The notes under the pieces were generated by a model. It searched no databases. It had not been told where the DNA came from and saw only the letters and a program-made list of their open reading frames with translations. Positions 55,886-64,000 of a DNA stretch of 64,000 bases are shown one piece after another (positions within the stretch are counted from its first letter, which is position 1; each line of letters begins with the position of its first letter). This DNA comes from Fluoribacter dumoffii NY 23 (lineage in GTDB: Bacteria > Pseudomonadota > Gammaproteobacteria > Legionellales > Legionellaceae). A program made the translations under genes and the position numbers. Where the stretch lies: contig NZ_CM001373.1 in NCBI RefSeq assembly GCF_000236165.1, forward strand, positions 722,304-786,303, in the 5' to 3' direction.

Positions 55886-57568
55886 TTAAACTATTTTGCT
55901 GCCATTCTCAGAACATATATCCTTGCTTGACTTACTTTGCCAGTTGGTTTTTTTCCTAATTACAAGTCCAGAAGCATACAATACAACACCAGTCAAAATT
56001 AGTGATAAGGCCCGAATCAGTGTTGGCGTAGATGATGCATCATAAAGTAGTGCCTTACCTGCAGCAAAAAATAATACGATAATGACTGATTTTGCAATAA
56101 GCACATCATTTCTTAATGTTGAAACCTGAAGAAGGATTAACACATAGGTAAGCCAAGATGCAGATACGGCCAAAGTTCCATATTCAGTAGTAATCTGATA
56201 AAGGCTCATTATTGCAAGAAGATGGGCGGCTGCGAGTAGAACATAACAATATTCTTCCTTATCGCCCAACTCCTTGCGATTTTGAATTAAAAAGTGCCAA
56301 ATGCTGGCAAAGGATACCCAGGCAACAGCAGACCATGATAATTCTCTTCCGCTAAGCAAGTGGCTTAACATACTGATGTATTCAATACCTAAAATGGCAG
56401 AAAGGGCTACAAAAGGTATTAAAAAGGGTATGCTCCATTGAATTGAGCTAAGTCGGGCCCGAAATAAGGTATATCCTGAAACAATCAGTGGAAAAAGCCA
56501 GGGTCTTAAGCTTAAAGGCAAAAGTCCAAGATAGATCGAATGAAAGCATACAAGTGTTACAAAGGTTAAAATTACATTTCTACTATTGAAGCGACGTCCT
56601 GGAGACCATCTTTTCGCAGAATTATATAAACTTACTAAAAGGGCAGCTGCAGCTAATGAAGCACATGAGGCGAAAGTTTGATCGATACAACTAAGAAAAT
56701 AATATTCCATTGCATAAAAGATAAGCAGCACTGGGAAAAGGCTCCAGGATTCCTTTTCAGTAAGTTGCTGTTTGGTGATTTGTGTATGAAATAAGGTACC
56801 AATGGAATAGATCAAAAAATTAATGGCCAGAACCGCAGCAATCAATACATCTTGATGAATTTTTAATCCAATTATTGCTGTTATGGAGATTGCTAAATAT
56901 GCTGAAATCAATGTTAGGGTGCGAGACTCCACCCAAATCGCCAGAGTCGCGAAATTCAACGAACAAATAGTAAAATAATACAAGGAAAAAATGGCATTAT
57001 TTTCAACCCCTGCAACAATGGGAGCAATGTAGGCACCCAATGCAGCTATAATCGCATAAATATCATGCTTAAAACGCAAATAAAACCAAATTGAAATTCC
57101 CGAGACAACCGTGGTAATAGCAATCACCGTTTGAAAGGAAATAAGAAGGTAATATTGAAAGGCTGCAAAACCGGTAAAATAAAGTACTGTAGCCCCGGCG
57201 GCGGGTAGAAAACAGGCATACATTCTATCCGCATTTGAAATAACAAGGCCGCCGGTAAATAAGGCCATTCCAAACAGGGTGGCTACACCCAGTTGTTTTT
57301 CATGAGTTAGCCATCCGGATACAATAGATAATTTCACAATGAAACAAGCAGTCAAAATAAAGCAAACAGCAGCAACAAATCCTAACCAATTTCCTGACAT
57401 CGGTTTTTGAATAGACTTTTGCCTGGTATTACTTTTTTTTTCTTGAGTTGATTTAGAATGTTTTATGGGGAAAACACTGTTAATAATTTTTTCAACTGTG
57501 GACACGCGAGTTTCCAGTGCCTGTAAGCTTTTTTCAACATTAACTGATTTCAACGATATATCCTGCAC
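55886..57568 (-). CDS. DUF2339 family polytopic membrane protein
   Basis: 560 aa from a GTG start. A short N-terminal coiled-coil-like segment (LQALETRVSTVEKIINSV) and a Lys/Ser linker lead into about 16 hydrophobic helices from residue 60 to the end. This arrangement is typical of DUF2339, a family without known function, though many members are longer. Monocistronic on the minus strand. Confidence 0.75.
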   Translation of the reverse strand: MQDISLKSVNVEKSLQALETRVSTVEKIINSVFPIKHSKSTQEKKSNTRQKSIQKPMSGNWLGFVAAVCFILTACFIVKLSIVSGWLTHEKQLGVATLFGMALFTGGLVISNADRMYACFLPAAGATVLYFTGFAAFQYYLLISFQTVIAITTVVSGISIWFYLRFKHDIYAIIAALGAYIAPIVAGVENNAIFSLYYFTICSLNFATLAIWVESRTLTLISAYLAISITAIIGLKIHQDVLIAAVLAINFLIYSIGTLFHTQITKQQLTEKESWSLFPVLLIFYAMEYYFLSCIDQTFASCASLAAAALLVSLYNSAKRWSPGRRFNSRNVILTFVTLVCFHSIYLGLLPLSLRPWLFPLIVSGYTLFRARLSSIQWSIPFLIPFVALSAILGIEYISMLSHLLSGRELSWSAVAWVSFASIWHFLIQNRKELGDKEEYCYVLLAAAHLLAIMSLYQITTEYGTLAVSASWLTYVLILLQVSTLRNDVLIAKSVIIVLFFAAGKALLYDASSTPTLIRALSLILTGVVLYASGLVIRKKTNWQSKSSKDICSENGSKIV

Positions 57569-57755
57569 ATTAAAAACTTGATCAATTTTACTACACTTAG
57601 CTTATTTATTTCGAGCATTTTTTACATTTTTTCGGGAAAATTCTCTATTTTAATAAAATGCCGGAAATTTTTGGGGTATAAAATAACAGATACTGCATTA
57701 TAAAAAAAATTAAAAATCACCTAAACTTCCAGTTCTTACTGATGAAAAAGAAAAT

Positions 57756-59459
57756 TTAGATAATAAAATAAAGCTTGATATGTGCTTCATTTTTTACCAT
57801 GAACCGTTCAAATTTATCAGGATATACCCCTGTTAAGAAATCGGTTAACCCGTAAGAAAAAGATTCCTCTTCAAGAAAGATTTTTTTCCCCTGGTTAACA
57901 AAGGGCAGCAACAGTAAGTCACCCAAATATTTGATATGCACAATAAAGTCTACTTGATCATAACTTAATCTAACATCAACAGCGTCCTCTGCTAAATGAG
58001 TACGGCGAAGATGTTGTACAACTTCACCAGTGGTGAGCGCAATGCGATCCATTATTGTGGTGTTGATACTCCAGTTTTTACCATTTTGATAGATAAAGTA
58101 GTTCAGTTCGTCTTTGGATAAGTCTTTTTCTTTTTCAAAAGTAATCACTGCATCTTTACGAATGCCCAGTCGAAAAATTAGATGCAGCACAAGAGCAACA
58201 AATACGGAAAGGGAAAGCGATGTACTCGCAATGGATTGTAGGGCATGAGGCAGGGAAGCATAAAATTTAGGGTAAATTTCTTTACTGAGCCCAAATAAAA
58301 GAGCAAAACCAATAACATAAGTCATTCTGGCATCTATATTTCTGGAGGTCATAACCTGAAATCCGCCAACAATCATAAAACTTGCGGTAAACATTAATGC
58401 AGGACCCACTACAGATAGAGGAATAATCAATAAAATAGAAACGAATTTGGGACATAAAGATAAAATGAGTAAAATAATGCTTGTTGTAAAAGCAATATAA
58501 CGGCTTGTTGCTCCCGCGGCGCTCGAAATACCCACTAAACTAGGACCAGTACTGATCCCAGGAATTCCAAATAATCCTGCAATAACCGAACCCACTCCAT
58601 CGGCAAAGACACCACTTTTAATCGATTTCAAATCCGGATTTTTCCAGTTGGGATCATTAATTTTCTGGCAGGTGGTAATAACCCCGATTGTGCGGAGGGC
58701 TGCTGCAATGCTGGCTATAAAAAAAGGTAAAATGAGTGCTGGTGAAAATTGATAGGAAACAAATGAGAAATTAGGTAAAGCGAAATAAGGGATGGTTTTA
58801 AGTAGGGCAATTTTTTCAGGATTAATGGCTCCCAATAAAAAAGCGACGATAAATCCAGAAACTAAACCTATGAAAGAGCATATAAGCTTTATAATTCCTC
58901 GCCACCATATACTCAGTCCAATCATCGTGGATAAGGTAAACAAACCAATAAAAAAATGGATGTCGAAGTGATGGGTTCCTACTTTTGCAACCCCTAGAAA
59001 TTGCCTGAGCCCTTCAAGACCTAATTCAATCCCAACAATCACGATAATGAACCCTGAAATCCCTGGGGGAAATATTACTCGCAAATGATATAACAGTCGG
59101 GAAAAAAGAATTTCTAACAAACCAGCAAATACAGTCATTCCCAATACTAAAGGTAATCCTCCCAACTCTGCGGCTAATAAAGAGGCTTTGAAATAAATAG
59201 CGGATACCACCGGCGCTGCTAAAAACCCTGATCCAAAGGGTGGTTTTAAAGCTTGTAAGGTAGTAGCCATTGCAAGGGCAATCATACCTACTCTGACAGC
59301 ATCTACAGCAATCTCATCTGTAAGCTTCGAAGTTCTTACTACAATAATAATTAGAACCAAATAGACTGACATTAACAAAGTATGTTGCAGTCCAAGTAAA
59401 ATCAATTTTAGCAAAGGGGGTTTGTCATTTACCCCATAAATCAGTTCATTACCGTCCAT
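57756..59459 (-). CDS. NCS2-family nucleobase permease with C-terminal extension
   Basis: 567 aa. Residues 10-440 form a nucleobase/ascorbate (NCS2) permease with KPPLLKLILLGLQHTLLMS at the start, FPPGISGFIIVIVGIELG and GVGSVIAGLFGIPG as substrate-site segments, and about 12-14 helices. The last 120 residues form a soluble domain (TTIMDRIALTTGEVVQHLRR to the C-terminus), unusual for this family and somewhat like the anti-sigma HATPase helix with the N-box. Substrate (xanthine, uracil or other) unknown. Confidence 0.82.
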   Translation of the reverse strand: MDGNELIYGVNDKPPLLKLILLGLQHTLLMSVYLVLIIIVVRTSKLTDEIAVDAVRVGMIALAMATTLQALKPPFGSGFLAAPVVSAIYFKASLLAAELGGLPLVLGMTVFAGLLEILFSRLLYHLRVIFPPGISGFIIVIVGIELGLEGLRQFLGVAKVGTHHFDIHFFIGLFTLSTMIGLSIWWRGIIKLICSFIGLVSGFIVAFLLGAINPEKIALLKTIPYFALPNFSFVSYQFSPALILPFFIASIAAALRTIGVITTCQKINDPNWKNPDLKSIKSGVFADGVGSVIAGLFGIPGISTGPSLVGISSAAGATSRYIAFTTSIILLILSLCPKFVSILLIIPLSVVGPALMFTASFMIVGGFQVMTSRNIDARMTYVIGFALLFGLSKEIYPKFYASLPHALQSIASTSLSLSVFVALVLHLIFRLGIRKDAVITFEKEKDLSKDELNYFIYQNGKNWSINTTIMDRIALTTGEVVQHLRRTHLAEDAVDVRLSYDQVDFIVHIKYLGDLLLLPFVNQGKKIFLEEESFSYGLTDFLTGVYPDKFERFMVKNEAHIKLYFII

Positions 59460-59706
59460 AGAAAACGCCTACTTGGAATAATAAGCCAAAAGCATTAACT
59501 TATCACAAGAGCAAACAAAAATCGTCAAAGAGTTGTCTTCCTCTTATTCAGGAATATGAGAAGGGGTCTTGTGATTTTTGCTAAATAATAGTATATGAAG
59601 TGAGCTTAAGTTCCTTAAAATTAAAGACTTGCTATTCAACACTCCTTTAAAAGGATACCTTTGAAATCCTTAAGAGGAAGAATCTGTAATACAAAGGAAG
59701 CTGCAG

Positions 59707-60267
59707 ATGCACAATCCCAATCAACAAAATCAAAATCCTTTTGATAAACTTGCCAGTGAAATGGTTTTAGAAATTTTTAATACGTGTAATAAAAATCAGA
59801 GGTCTATTCTTACACCCAAAGATATGACTTCTGTCGCATTAAGTTGCAAACGTTTTAATTCACTGAGCGGAAATGCCAATTGTATTTTTTCCCCTCATAA
59901 ATATAAAAAGGTAAGAAAGAAGGCCTCGGATTATCACGCTTATAAAGAAAAAAAAATAAATCAATTACGAAATGAACAAAAATTGCAACATGAAAAAAAT
60001 GCCTCATTTTTTTGGAATAAAACTATTAGAAACGTTGTTGCTTGCGGCATGGGTGTACTCTTGGCATCAATTTTGGCATTTAAATTGGACATGTATTACA
60101 GTAATTTTCTCCTAACCTCATTCTTTTTCTCATTAATAGCTCTGCTTGTTAAAGAATTTCTTGAAGATTATTCAAAAGGACCTTTGGACAGGTCCAGAGT
60201 GAGGAAGATTCCTCACCAGTTTTTTGAGGACGAAATAGCATTTCAGGAAGTTTCTTTGAACTTATAA
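59707..60267 (+). CDS. F-box-like membrane protein, effector candidate
   Basis: 186 aa. Residues 11-55 fit the F-box pattern: NPFDKLASEMVLEIF, then LTPKDMTSVALSCKRFNSLSG, corresponding to the L-P-E-x(3)-I and V-C-K-R-W/F blocks. A Lys/Glu-rich helix (75-105) and two hydrophobic helices (about 108-150) follow; the C-terminus is short and acidic. AAAGGAAG precedes the ATG. F-box effectors (AnkB, LegU1, LicA) recruit host SCF ubiquitin ligase; a membrane-anchored form would be unusual. Function is inferred from the motif only. Confidence 0.7.
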   Translation: MHNPNQQNQNPFDKLASEMVLEIFNTCNKNQRSILTPKDMTSVALSCKRFNSLSGNANCIFSPHKYKKVRKKASDYHAYKEKKINQLRNEQKLQHEKNASFFWNKTIRNVVACGMGVLLASILAFKLDMYYSNFLLTSFFFSLIALLVKEFLEDYSKGPLDRSRVRKIPHQFFEDEIAFQEVSLNL

Positions 60268-60313
60268 TCGCTCACCCCTTTTGACGGTGAGATGGCATTT
60301 GCTGCAATGACTC

Positions 60314-60772
60314 TTAGCATTGAGAAAAAATTTTTGGATGGACCAGATTTAAAAAATCTTTATTTTTGACTTTTAGTAATTGATTGTGATTCCCTGCATT
60401 AAAGACCAACCATTCCTGATGCGCAAGACTGTCATCAAGATAGACATCCATACTATAGAGCTCCCCGAGAAGGGGTATAGCGCCGATTTCACAGTCAATA
60501 AACTGGTTTTGAAATTCCCATTCTTGTGGAATTTCAATGTGTTTTGCATGGGTTTTTTGTTTAAAATGTTCCAAATTCAGCCGTATATTTGCAGGAATTG
60601 CCACAAGAACAAATTTCCCATCCCGTTTGACAACTACTGATTTGGCAAAATGGTCTCCTTTAATATGGGCACCCTGGGCACATTGGGAAGCAGTATATGC
60701 TCTGGGGTGGCTGATTGTTTTATATGGAATGTTATGACTTTTCATGTAGTTTTTAATGGATGAGCTTAACAT
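60314..60772 (-). CDS. YbaK/ProX-type aminoacyl-tRNA editing deacylase
   Basis: 152 aa of the YbaK/aaRS-associated domain family, which clears mischarged tRNA. It has TASQCAQGAHIKGDHFAKSVVVK near the start (conserved Lys in AKSVV), and GAIPLLGELY with the C-terminal FNAGNHNQLLKV. AAGGAG precedes the ATG. The exact specificity (Cys-tRNA-Pro, Ala-tRNA-Pro or other) cannot be told. Confidence 0.88.
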   Translation of the reverse strand: MLSSSIKNYMKSHNIPYKTISHPRAYTASQCAQGAHIKGDHFAKSVVVKRDGKFVLVAIPANIRLNLEHFKQKTHAKHIEIPQEWEFQNQFIDCEIGAIPLLGELYSMDVYLDDSLAHQEWLVFNAGNHNQLLKVKNKDFLNLVHPKIFSQC

Positions 60773-60913
60773 GGAAATGCTCCTTTCAATGGCCTATTAA
60801 TAAATTATAGATCAGCGTGCAGAGCACAAGCACAATGAATGTTTAATGCAAGTTAGGATGAATTTTATTGAACATCTGGAGTTTCTCTATTGTTTTTTTA
60901 GAGTAGAAAATAC

Positions 60914-61177
60914 TCAACTAAAAAAATACTCAAATACAAACGGAAAAAAAATTAAAAAAAGGCCCAGGATTAAATAAAACAGAAATTGATCCTGAATACG
61001 TCTTTGCTCTTCTTCTCTTGGGCGCAACATATAAAAAGCAACGAACAGAAGAACAACTCCAATGGTTATACTTAAAATTTCCACATAAATAAAAACTGAG
61101 GCAAAGAAAGGTGAAGGTGTTTGGACCACCTCTGTTTTTACTGGAATATTTTCAACTACAGCGGCATATAAATTCAT
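60914..61177 (-). CDS. Small two-helix membrane protein, unknown
   Basis: 87 aa with two hydrophobic segments (about 27-49 and 67-86) joined by a charged loop (RPREEEQRRIQDQ). AAAGGAC precedes the ATG. Family not recognised. Confidence 0.6.
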   Translation of the reverse strand: MNLYAAVVENIPVKTEVVQTPSPFFASVFIYVEILSITIGVVLLFVAFYMLRPREEEQRRIQDQFLFYLILGLFLIFFPFVFEYFFS

Positions 61178-61343
61178 TTTAGAGTTAAGTCCTTTTCTTT
61201 AATCCTTACCCAAAAGGACCATTTTTTCAAGGTATTAGCTTTAATTAAAGCGATAAAAGGTTTAAATATGGCCATAATTGTTGTTATCTTATCTATATGA
61301 ATTTAAAATAGCCATTTTGTAAATTAATATCAATCCTAGAATT

Positions 61344-62480
61344 ATGAAAATATACTTAGTAGGTGGCGCAGTACGTGATAAATTGCTAGGCATCCACCCA
61401 AAAGACAACGATTGGGTTGTTGTTGGAGGAACTCAAGAGGAAATGATAAAACAGGGTTTCAAGCCTATTCTCACTAGCGAACATGCAAAAGATATTCCTG
61501 TTTTCTTACATCCAGAAACCAAAGAAGAGCATGCACTGGCACGAAGTGAACAACGAATAGGACAGGGCCATACTGGATTTGTGTTCGATATTTCTCCTAC
61601 GATTACGATAACGGAGGATTTAAAAAGACGAGATTTAACCATTAATGCCATAGCTTTACCTCTGGAAGATGGAAAACTGGGGGAATTAATTGATCCTTTT
61701 AATGGCAAAACGGATTTGGATAAAAAGATATTACGACATATAACCCCTGCATTTGTTGAAGATCCTCTTCGTTTAATTCGTACAGCCCGTTTTGCTGCTT
61801 GTTTAGGATTTCAAATAGCAGAGGAAACAATGACGCTAATGGAGCAAATGGTTGCGGACAAGAAACTCAATGAGCTCAGTATGGAGCGGATATGGAAGGA
61901 ATTTGAGCGTGCACTTATGGGCGCTTACCCAGAGAATTTTTTTGCTGCACTTAATAAATGCGGGGCAGATTCAGCTTTATACCCCTTTATTAAATTCCCA
62001 GGGTTTGCTATTGAGGCCCTCCAACGGTCTGCAGATCATAAAGATCCCGCTCCTGTACGTTTTGCTGTGTTGATGCACGGCCTGACCAAAGAAGAAATAC
62101 TCAAGTTCTGCAAGCAATTTAATGTACCCAACCCATACCGTGATTTGGCATTACTAACCAACAGATATTTGCTTCAATTCAAACAAGCTCCCGAACTTGA
62201 TGCGGAAAAGCTACTGGATTTATTAACAAATATTGGGGCTTTTTACAGTAAAGAACGCTTGAATGAGTGTTTGCACCTATTTGAACTTTGTATCCAGGAG
62301 CCATCCTTCGTAGAAAGGATTCAGCAAGCCTATCAGGCTGCAAAAACCATAAATACCAAAGAGTTTGCTTTGCATTATACGGGACATGAAATCTCAATTA
62401 GAATTAAGATGGCACGAATTGCAGCAATTGAGAAAAGCATTAATGATAAGGGATTTACTGTTACCTGCCACAATTCATAA
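61344..62480 (+). CDS. cca: CCA tRNA nucleotidyltransferase
   Basis: Adds or repairs the CCA 3' end of tRNA. It begins MKIYLVGGAVRDKLLG with metal-binding Asp21 and Asp23 (KDNDWVVVG), then RRDLTINAIA and EDPLRLIRTARFAACLGF, all class II CCA motifs. At 378 aa it is shorter than E. coli Cca (412): the HD phosphohydrolase pair is replaced by His245-Gly246 (VLMHGLTKEE), so the accessory HD activity is probably lost. Nucleotidyltransferase activity should be intact. Confidence 0.94.
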   Translation: MKIYLVGGAVRDKLLGIHPKDNDWVVVGGTQEEMIKQGFKPILTSEHAKDIPVFLHPETKEEHALARSEQRIGQGHTGFVFDISPTITITEDLKRRDLTINAIALPLEDGKLGELIDPFNGKTDLDKKILRHITPAFVEDPLRLIRTARFAACLGFQIAEETMTLMEQMVADKKLNELSMERIWKEFERALMGAYPENFFAALNKCGADSALYPFIKFPGFAIEALQRSADHKDPAPVRFAVLMHGLTKEEILKFCKQFNVPNPYRDLALLTNRYLLQFKQAPELDAEKLLDLLTNIGAFYSKERLNECLHLFELCIQEPSFVERIQQAYQAAKTINTKEFALHYTGHEISIRIKMARIAAIEKSINDKGFTVTCHNS

Positions 62481-62593
62481 TCCAGGATGGATAAATTAGC
62501 CTTCTGCATTAACTTAGTCGAAGATCGCCGTATTCTCATGAGGCAATGAGTTATGAATGAAATTAGGTAAGTACTTTGATCTTGAAAGCACAT

Positions 62594-64000
62594 TCAATGA
62601 GGTGTCATATCATCCGGTTTTAATAATTCCTGATCCTGGAGATTTGAATTTTGGTCAGTGAGTTTCCTATCAAAAAAATTATAACTGCCGCTGCGTCTTA
62701 GTGGTTCCTTTACCTCTTCTTCCACTACTTTTTCGTCTTCCTCTTCATCACTAATTAAATAAACCACATTGTCCTCGTCCAGTTTTTGTTCCAAATCCAT
62801 GCATTCTTTGCGGGTATTCAGTTGTTCCAGGAAAAGTAGATCGTAAATTTCACGAATTGCATCTTTGGTTTTTGGGAAAAGATTATTAGAGTTGTAAAAC
62901 ATAGATTGATATTTTTCAGGCAGAGCAAGTTGGTTATCTATAATGAACTGAGCAGTGTATTGCAGAGTATTCCTAAAAATTTCAGGTTGGCTGTTTTTTT
63001 CAAGTTGCTCTAAATACCGCAACATAAAATAAAGGGTTAAATTGACTAATGGAATGACTAATGCAAGGTTGTCAGTTTCAAGATCTTCACCTCGATCACA
63101 ATAAATTTTCTTTAAATCAGGATTCAAATCCGTAAATTTTAACCCATATTCCCAACCCATATAAATGGACAGGTTTTCGTCAATAAGGCGCATTTCTCTT
63201 GATGAGGAGTTACCACCAAGCATATTGGCGAGAATGGTATCACCATGTTCCAGGAACAGAGAGGCAGGGAGGTCAATCGGTGCAGCACATTTTTGAATAT
63301 TTTCTTTTGCCCCAAGTTTTAATTGATCCGCAATAAAAAAGCCAATCTTACACTGTTCTTTATACAAGGTAACCCTGCTTTGGAATCCTTCTTTGAACGC
63401 TAGCGGCTTTTGACAAGTACTTAAAATATAGGTGTCGTTTCCCTGTAGTGATTGATTCTTGTAATGTTCCTGTAATTTTAAAAAATAACTCTCATAAAAG
63501 CGGGTAAAAATAAATTTTAATTCCTGAATTTGTCTATTAATCGTGGCTTTTATAACGGGATCGAGATAACTCACATCTTCCACAAACAGAGGATCACAAA
63601 CTACTTCACCTGCTTCATTTACATTGGCAAATTTTATTCCAACTACAAGCGGATTTTCTTGCGCGACCCGAATCGAACTGGAACGACGCATTGTCGAAAA
63701 ATAATGATTTAATAAATCATACTCTGTCTGAGACATACTGATATAGGCATAGGTCATTTCAGATAGAATGTTTACCAAATCCTTCGCTGTTAGTTTTTCG
63801 ACATCGATTAATGGAGGATAACCAAAATAAATTACATTCTTAGAGGAGGCTGTCTCTTGAAGTACTGCCACTGAGTTTGTTTCTTTCAACCTTTCTAAAA
63901 GAGATATTAATGTTTGATACCCATAATTACGTGCATTATAAGCAAGAAGATTGGCTTCTACCGTATTAATTAACTCAAGAGCCCCTTCATTCTCAGTAAA
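62594..64000 (-). CDS. Large unknown protein with acidic tail (5' partial at window edge)
   Basis: The frame stays open from 63889 (a TTG) to the last base of the window, so the true start lies beyond; at least 468 codons are seen. No family recognised, no signal peptide visible, no membrane span. A helical soluble body is followed by an acidic segment (ISDEEEDEKVVEEEVKE, about 45 residues before the end) and a polar tail ending KPDDMTPH. Legionella effectors often have acidic C-termini, but this block is further from the end than usual. It is convergent with cca. Confidence 0.75.
   Translation of the reverse strand, partial: FTENEGALELINTVEANLLAYNARNYGYQTLISLLERLKETNSVAVLQETASSKNVIYFGYPPLIDVEKLTAKDLVNILSEMTYAYISMSQTEYDLLNHYFSTMRRSSSIRVAQENPLVVGIKFANVNEAGEVVCDPLFVEDVSYLDPVIKATINRQIQELKFIFTRFYESYFLKLQEHYKNQSLQGNDTYILSTCQKPLAFKEGFQSRVTLYKEQCKIGFFIADQLKLGAKENIQKCAAPIDLPASLFLEHGDTILANMLGGNSSSREMRLIDENLSIYMGWEYGLKFTDLNPDLKKIYCDRGEDLETDNLALVIPLVNLTLYFMLRYLEQLEKNSQPEIFRNTLQYTAQFIIDNQLALPEKYQSMFYNSNNLFPKTKDAIREIYDLLFLEQLNTRKECMDLEQKLDEDNVVYLISDEEEDEKVVEEEVKEPLRRSGSYNFFDRKLTDQNSNLQDQELLKPDDMTPH

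Noticed and set aside
41022..59459. A purine-degradation cluster linking the PuuE-like enzyme and the NCS2 permease
   Set aside because: They are about 16 kb apart with no other urate or allantoin gene between them.

Overview
The window looks like chromosome from a flagellated member of the Legionellaceae (order Legionellales). The DNA is AT-rich. The housekeeping blocks are gammaproteobacterial: clpP-clpX-lon-hupB-ppiD, a full his operon and an flgBCDEFGHIJKL cluster. Scattered among them are genes of the kind Legionella acquires from, or aims at, eukaryotic hosts: a 7-dehydrocholesterol-reductase-like sterol reductase, a cytochrome P450, a leucine-rich-repeat protein, an F-box-like membrane protein, and proteins with glutamate-rich C-termini resembling the Dot/Icm E-block. 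I cannot name the species. No phage, insertion sequence, CRISPR array or rRNA gene was seen.

Layout. 1-7.4 kb is the proteostasis block: clpP (5' end outside the window), clpX, lon, hupB running almost directly into tRNA-Val and tRNA-Asp, then ppiD. 7.5-15.5 kb holds a membrane protein with PPxY and PSAP tail motifs, a cytochrome b561, tRNA-Ser, bamD, a small unknown gene, kup-rdgC on the minus strand, and rlmI. 15.5-23 kb is the complete histidine operon on the minus strand (TrpR-like regulator, hisG, D, C, B, H, A, F, IE), with a visible promoter and a candidate operator. 23-30.4 kb holds pyrE, a cold-shock gene, a PhzF/GNAT pair, a FabD-like acyltransferase, the LRR protein, an LplT-like transporter and hemF.

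30.4-41 kb is the flagellar rod, hook, ring and hook-filament junction cluster. A near-perfect sigma-54 promoter precedes flgB and a sigma-28-like site lies just before flgK. 41-64 kb is accessory: a GNAT/polysaccharide-deacetylase pair, the sterol reductase next to the P450, several small secreted or membrane proteins, an E-block candidate, a TMEM175-like channel, an amino-acid permease, a short DsbD, a DUF2339 protein, an NCS2 permease with an unusual C-terminal domain, the F-box-like protein, a YbaK deacylase, cca, and a large unknown protein with an acidic tail whose 5' end lies beyond the right edge.

The strongest leads are (i) the adjacent sterol reductase and P450, the latter carrying a Glu-rich tail; (ii) the membrane protein ending in overlapping PSAP and PPAY motifs, as in viral late domains; (iii) the F-box-like and E-block effector candidates; and (iv) the TrpR-like his repressor with a palindrome touching the his promoter -10.
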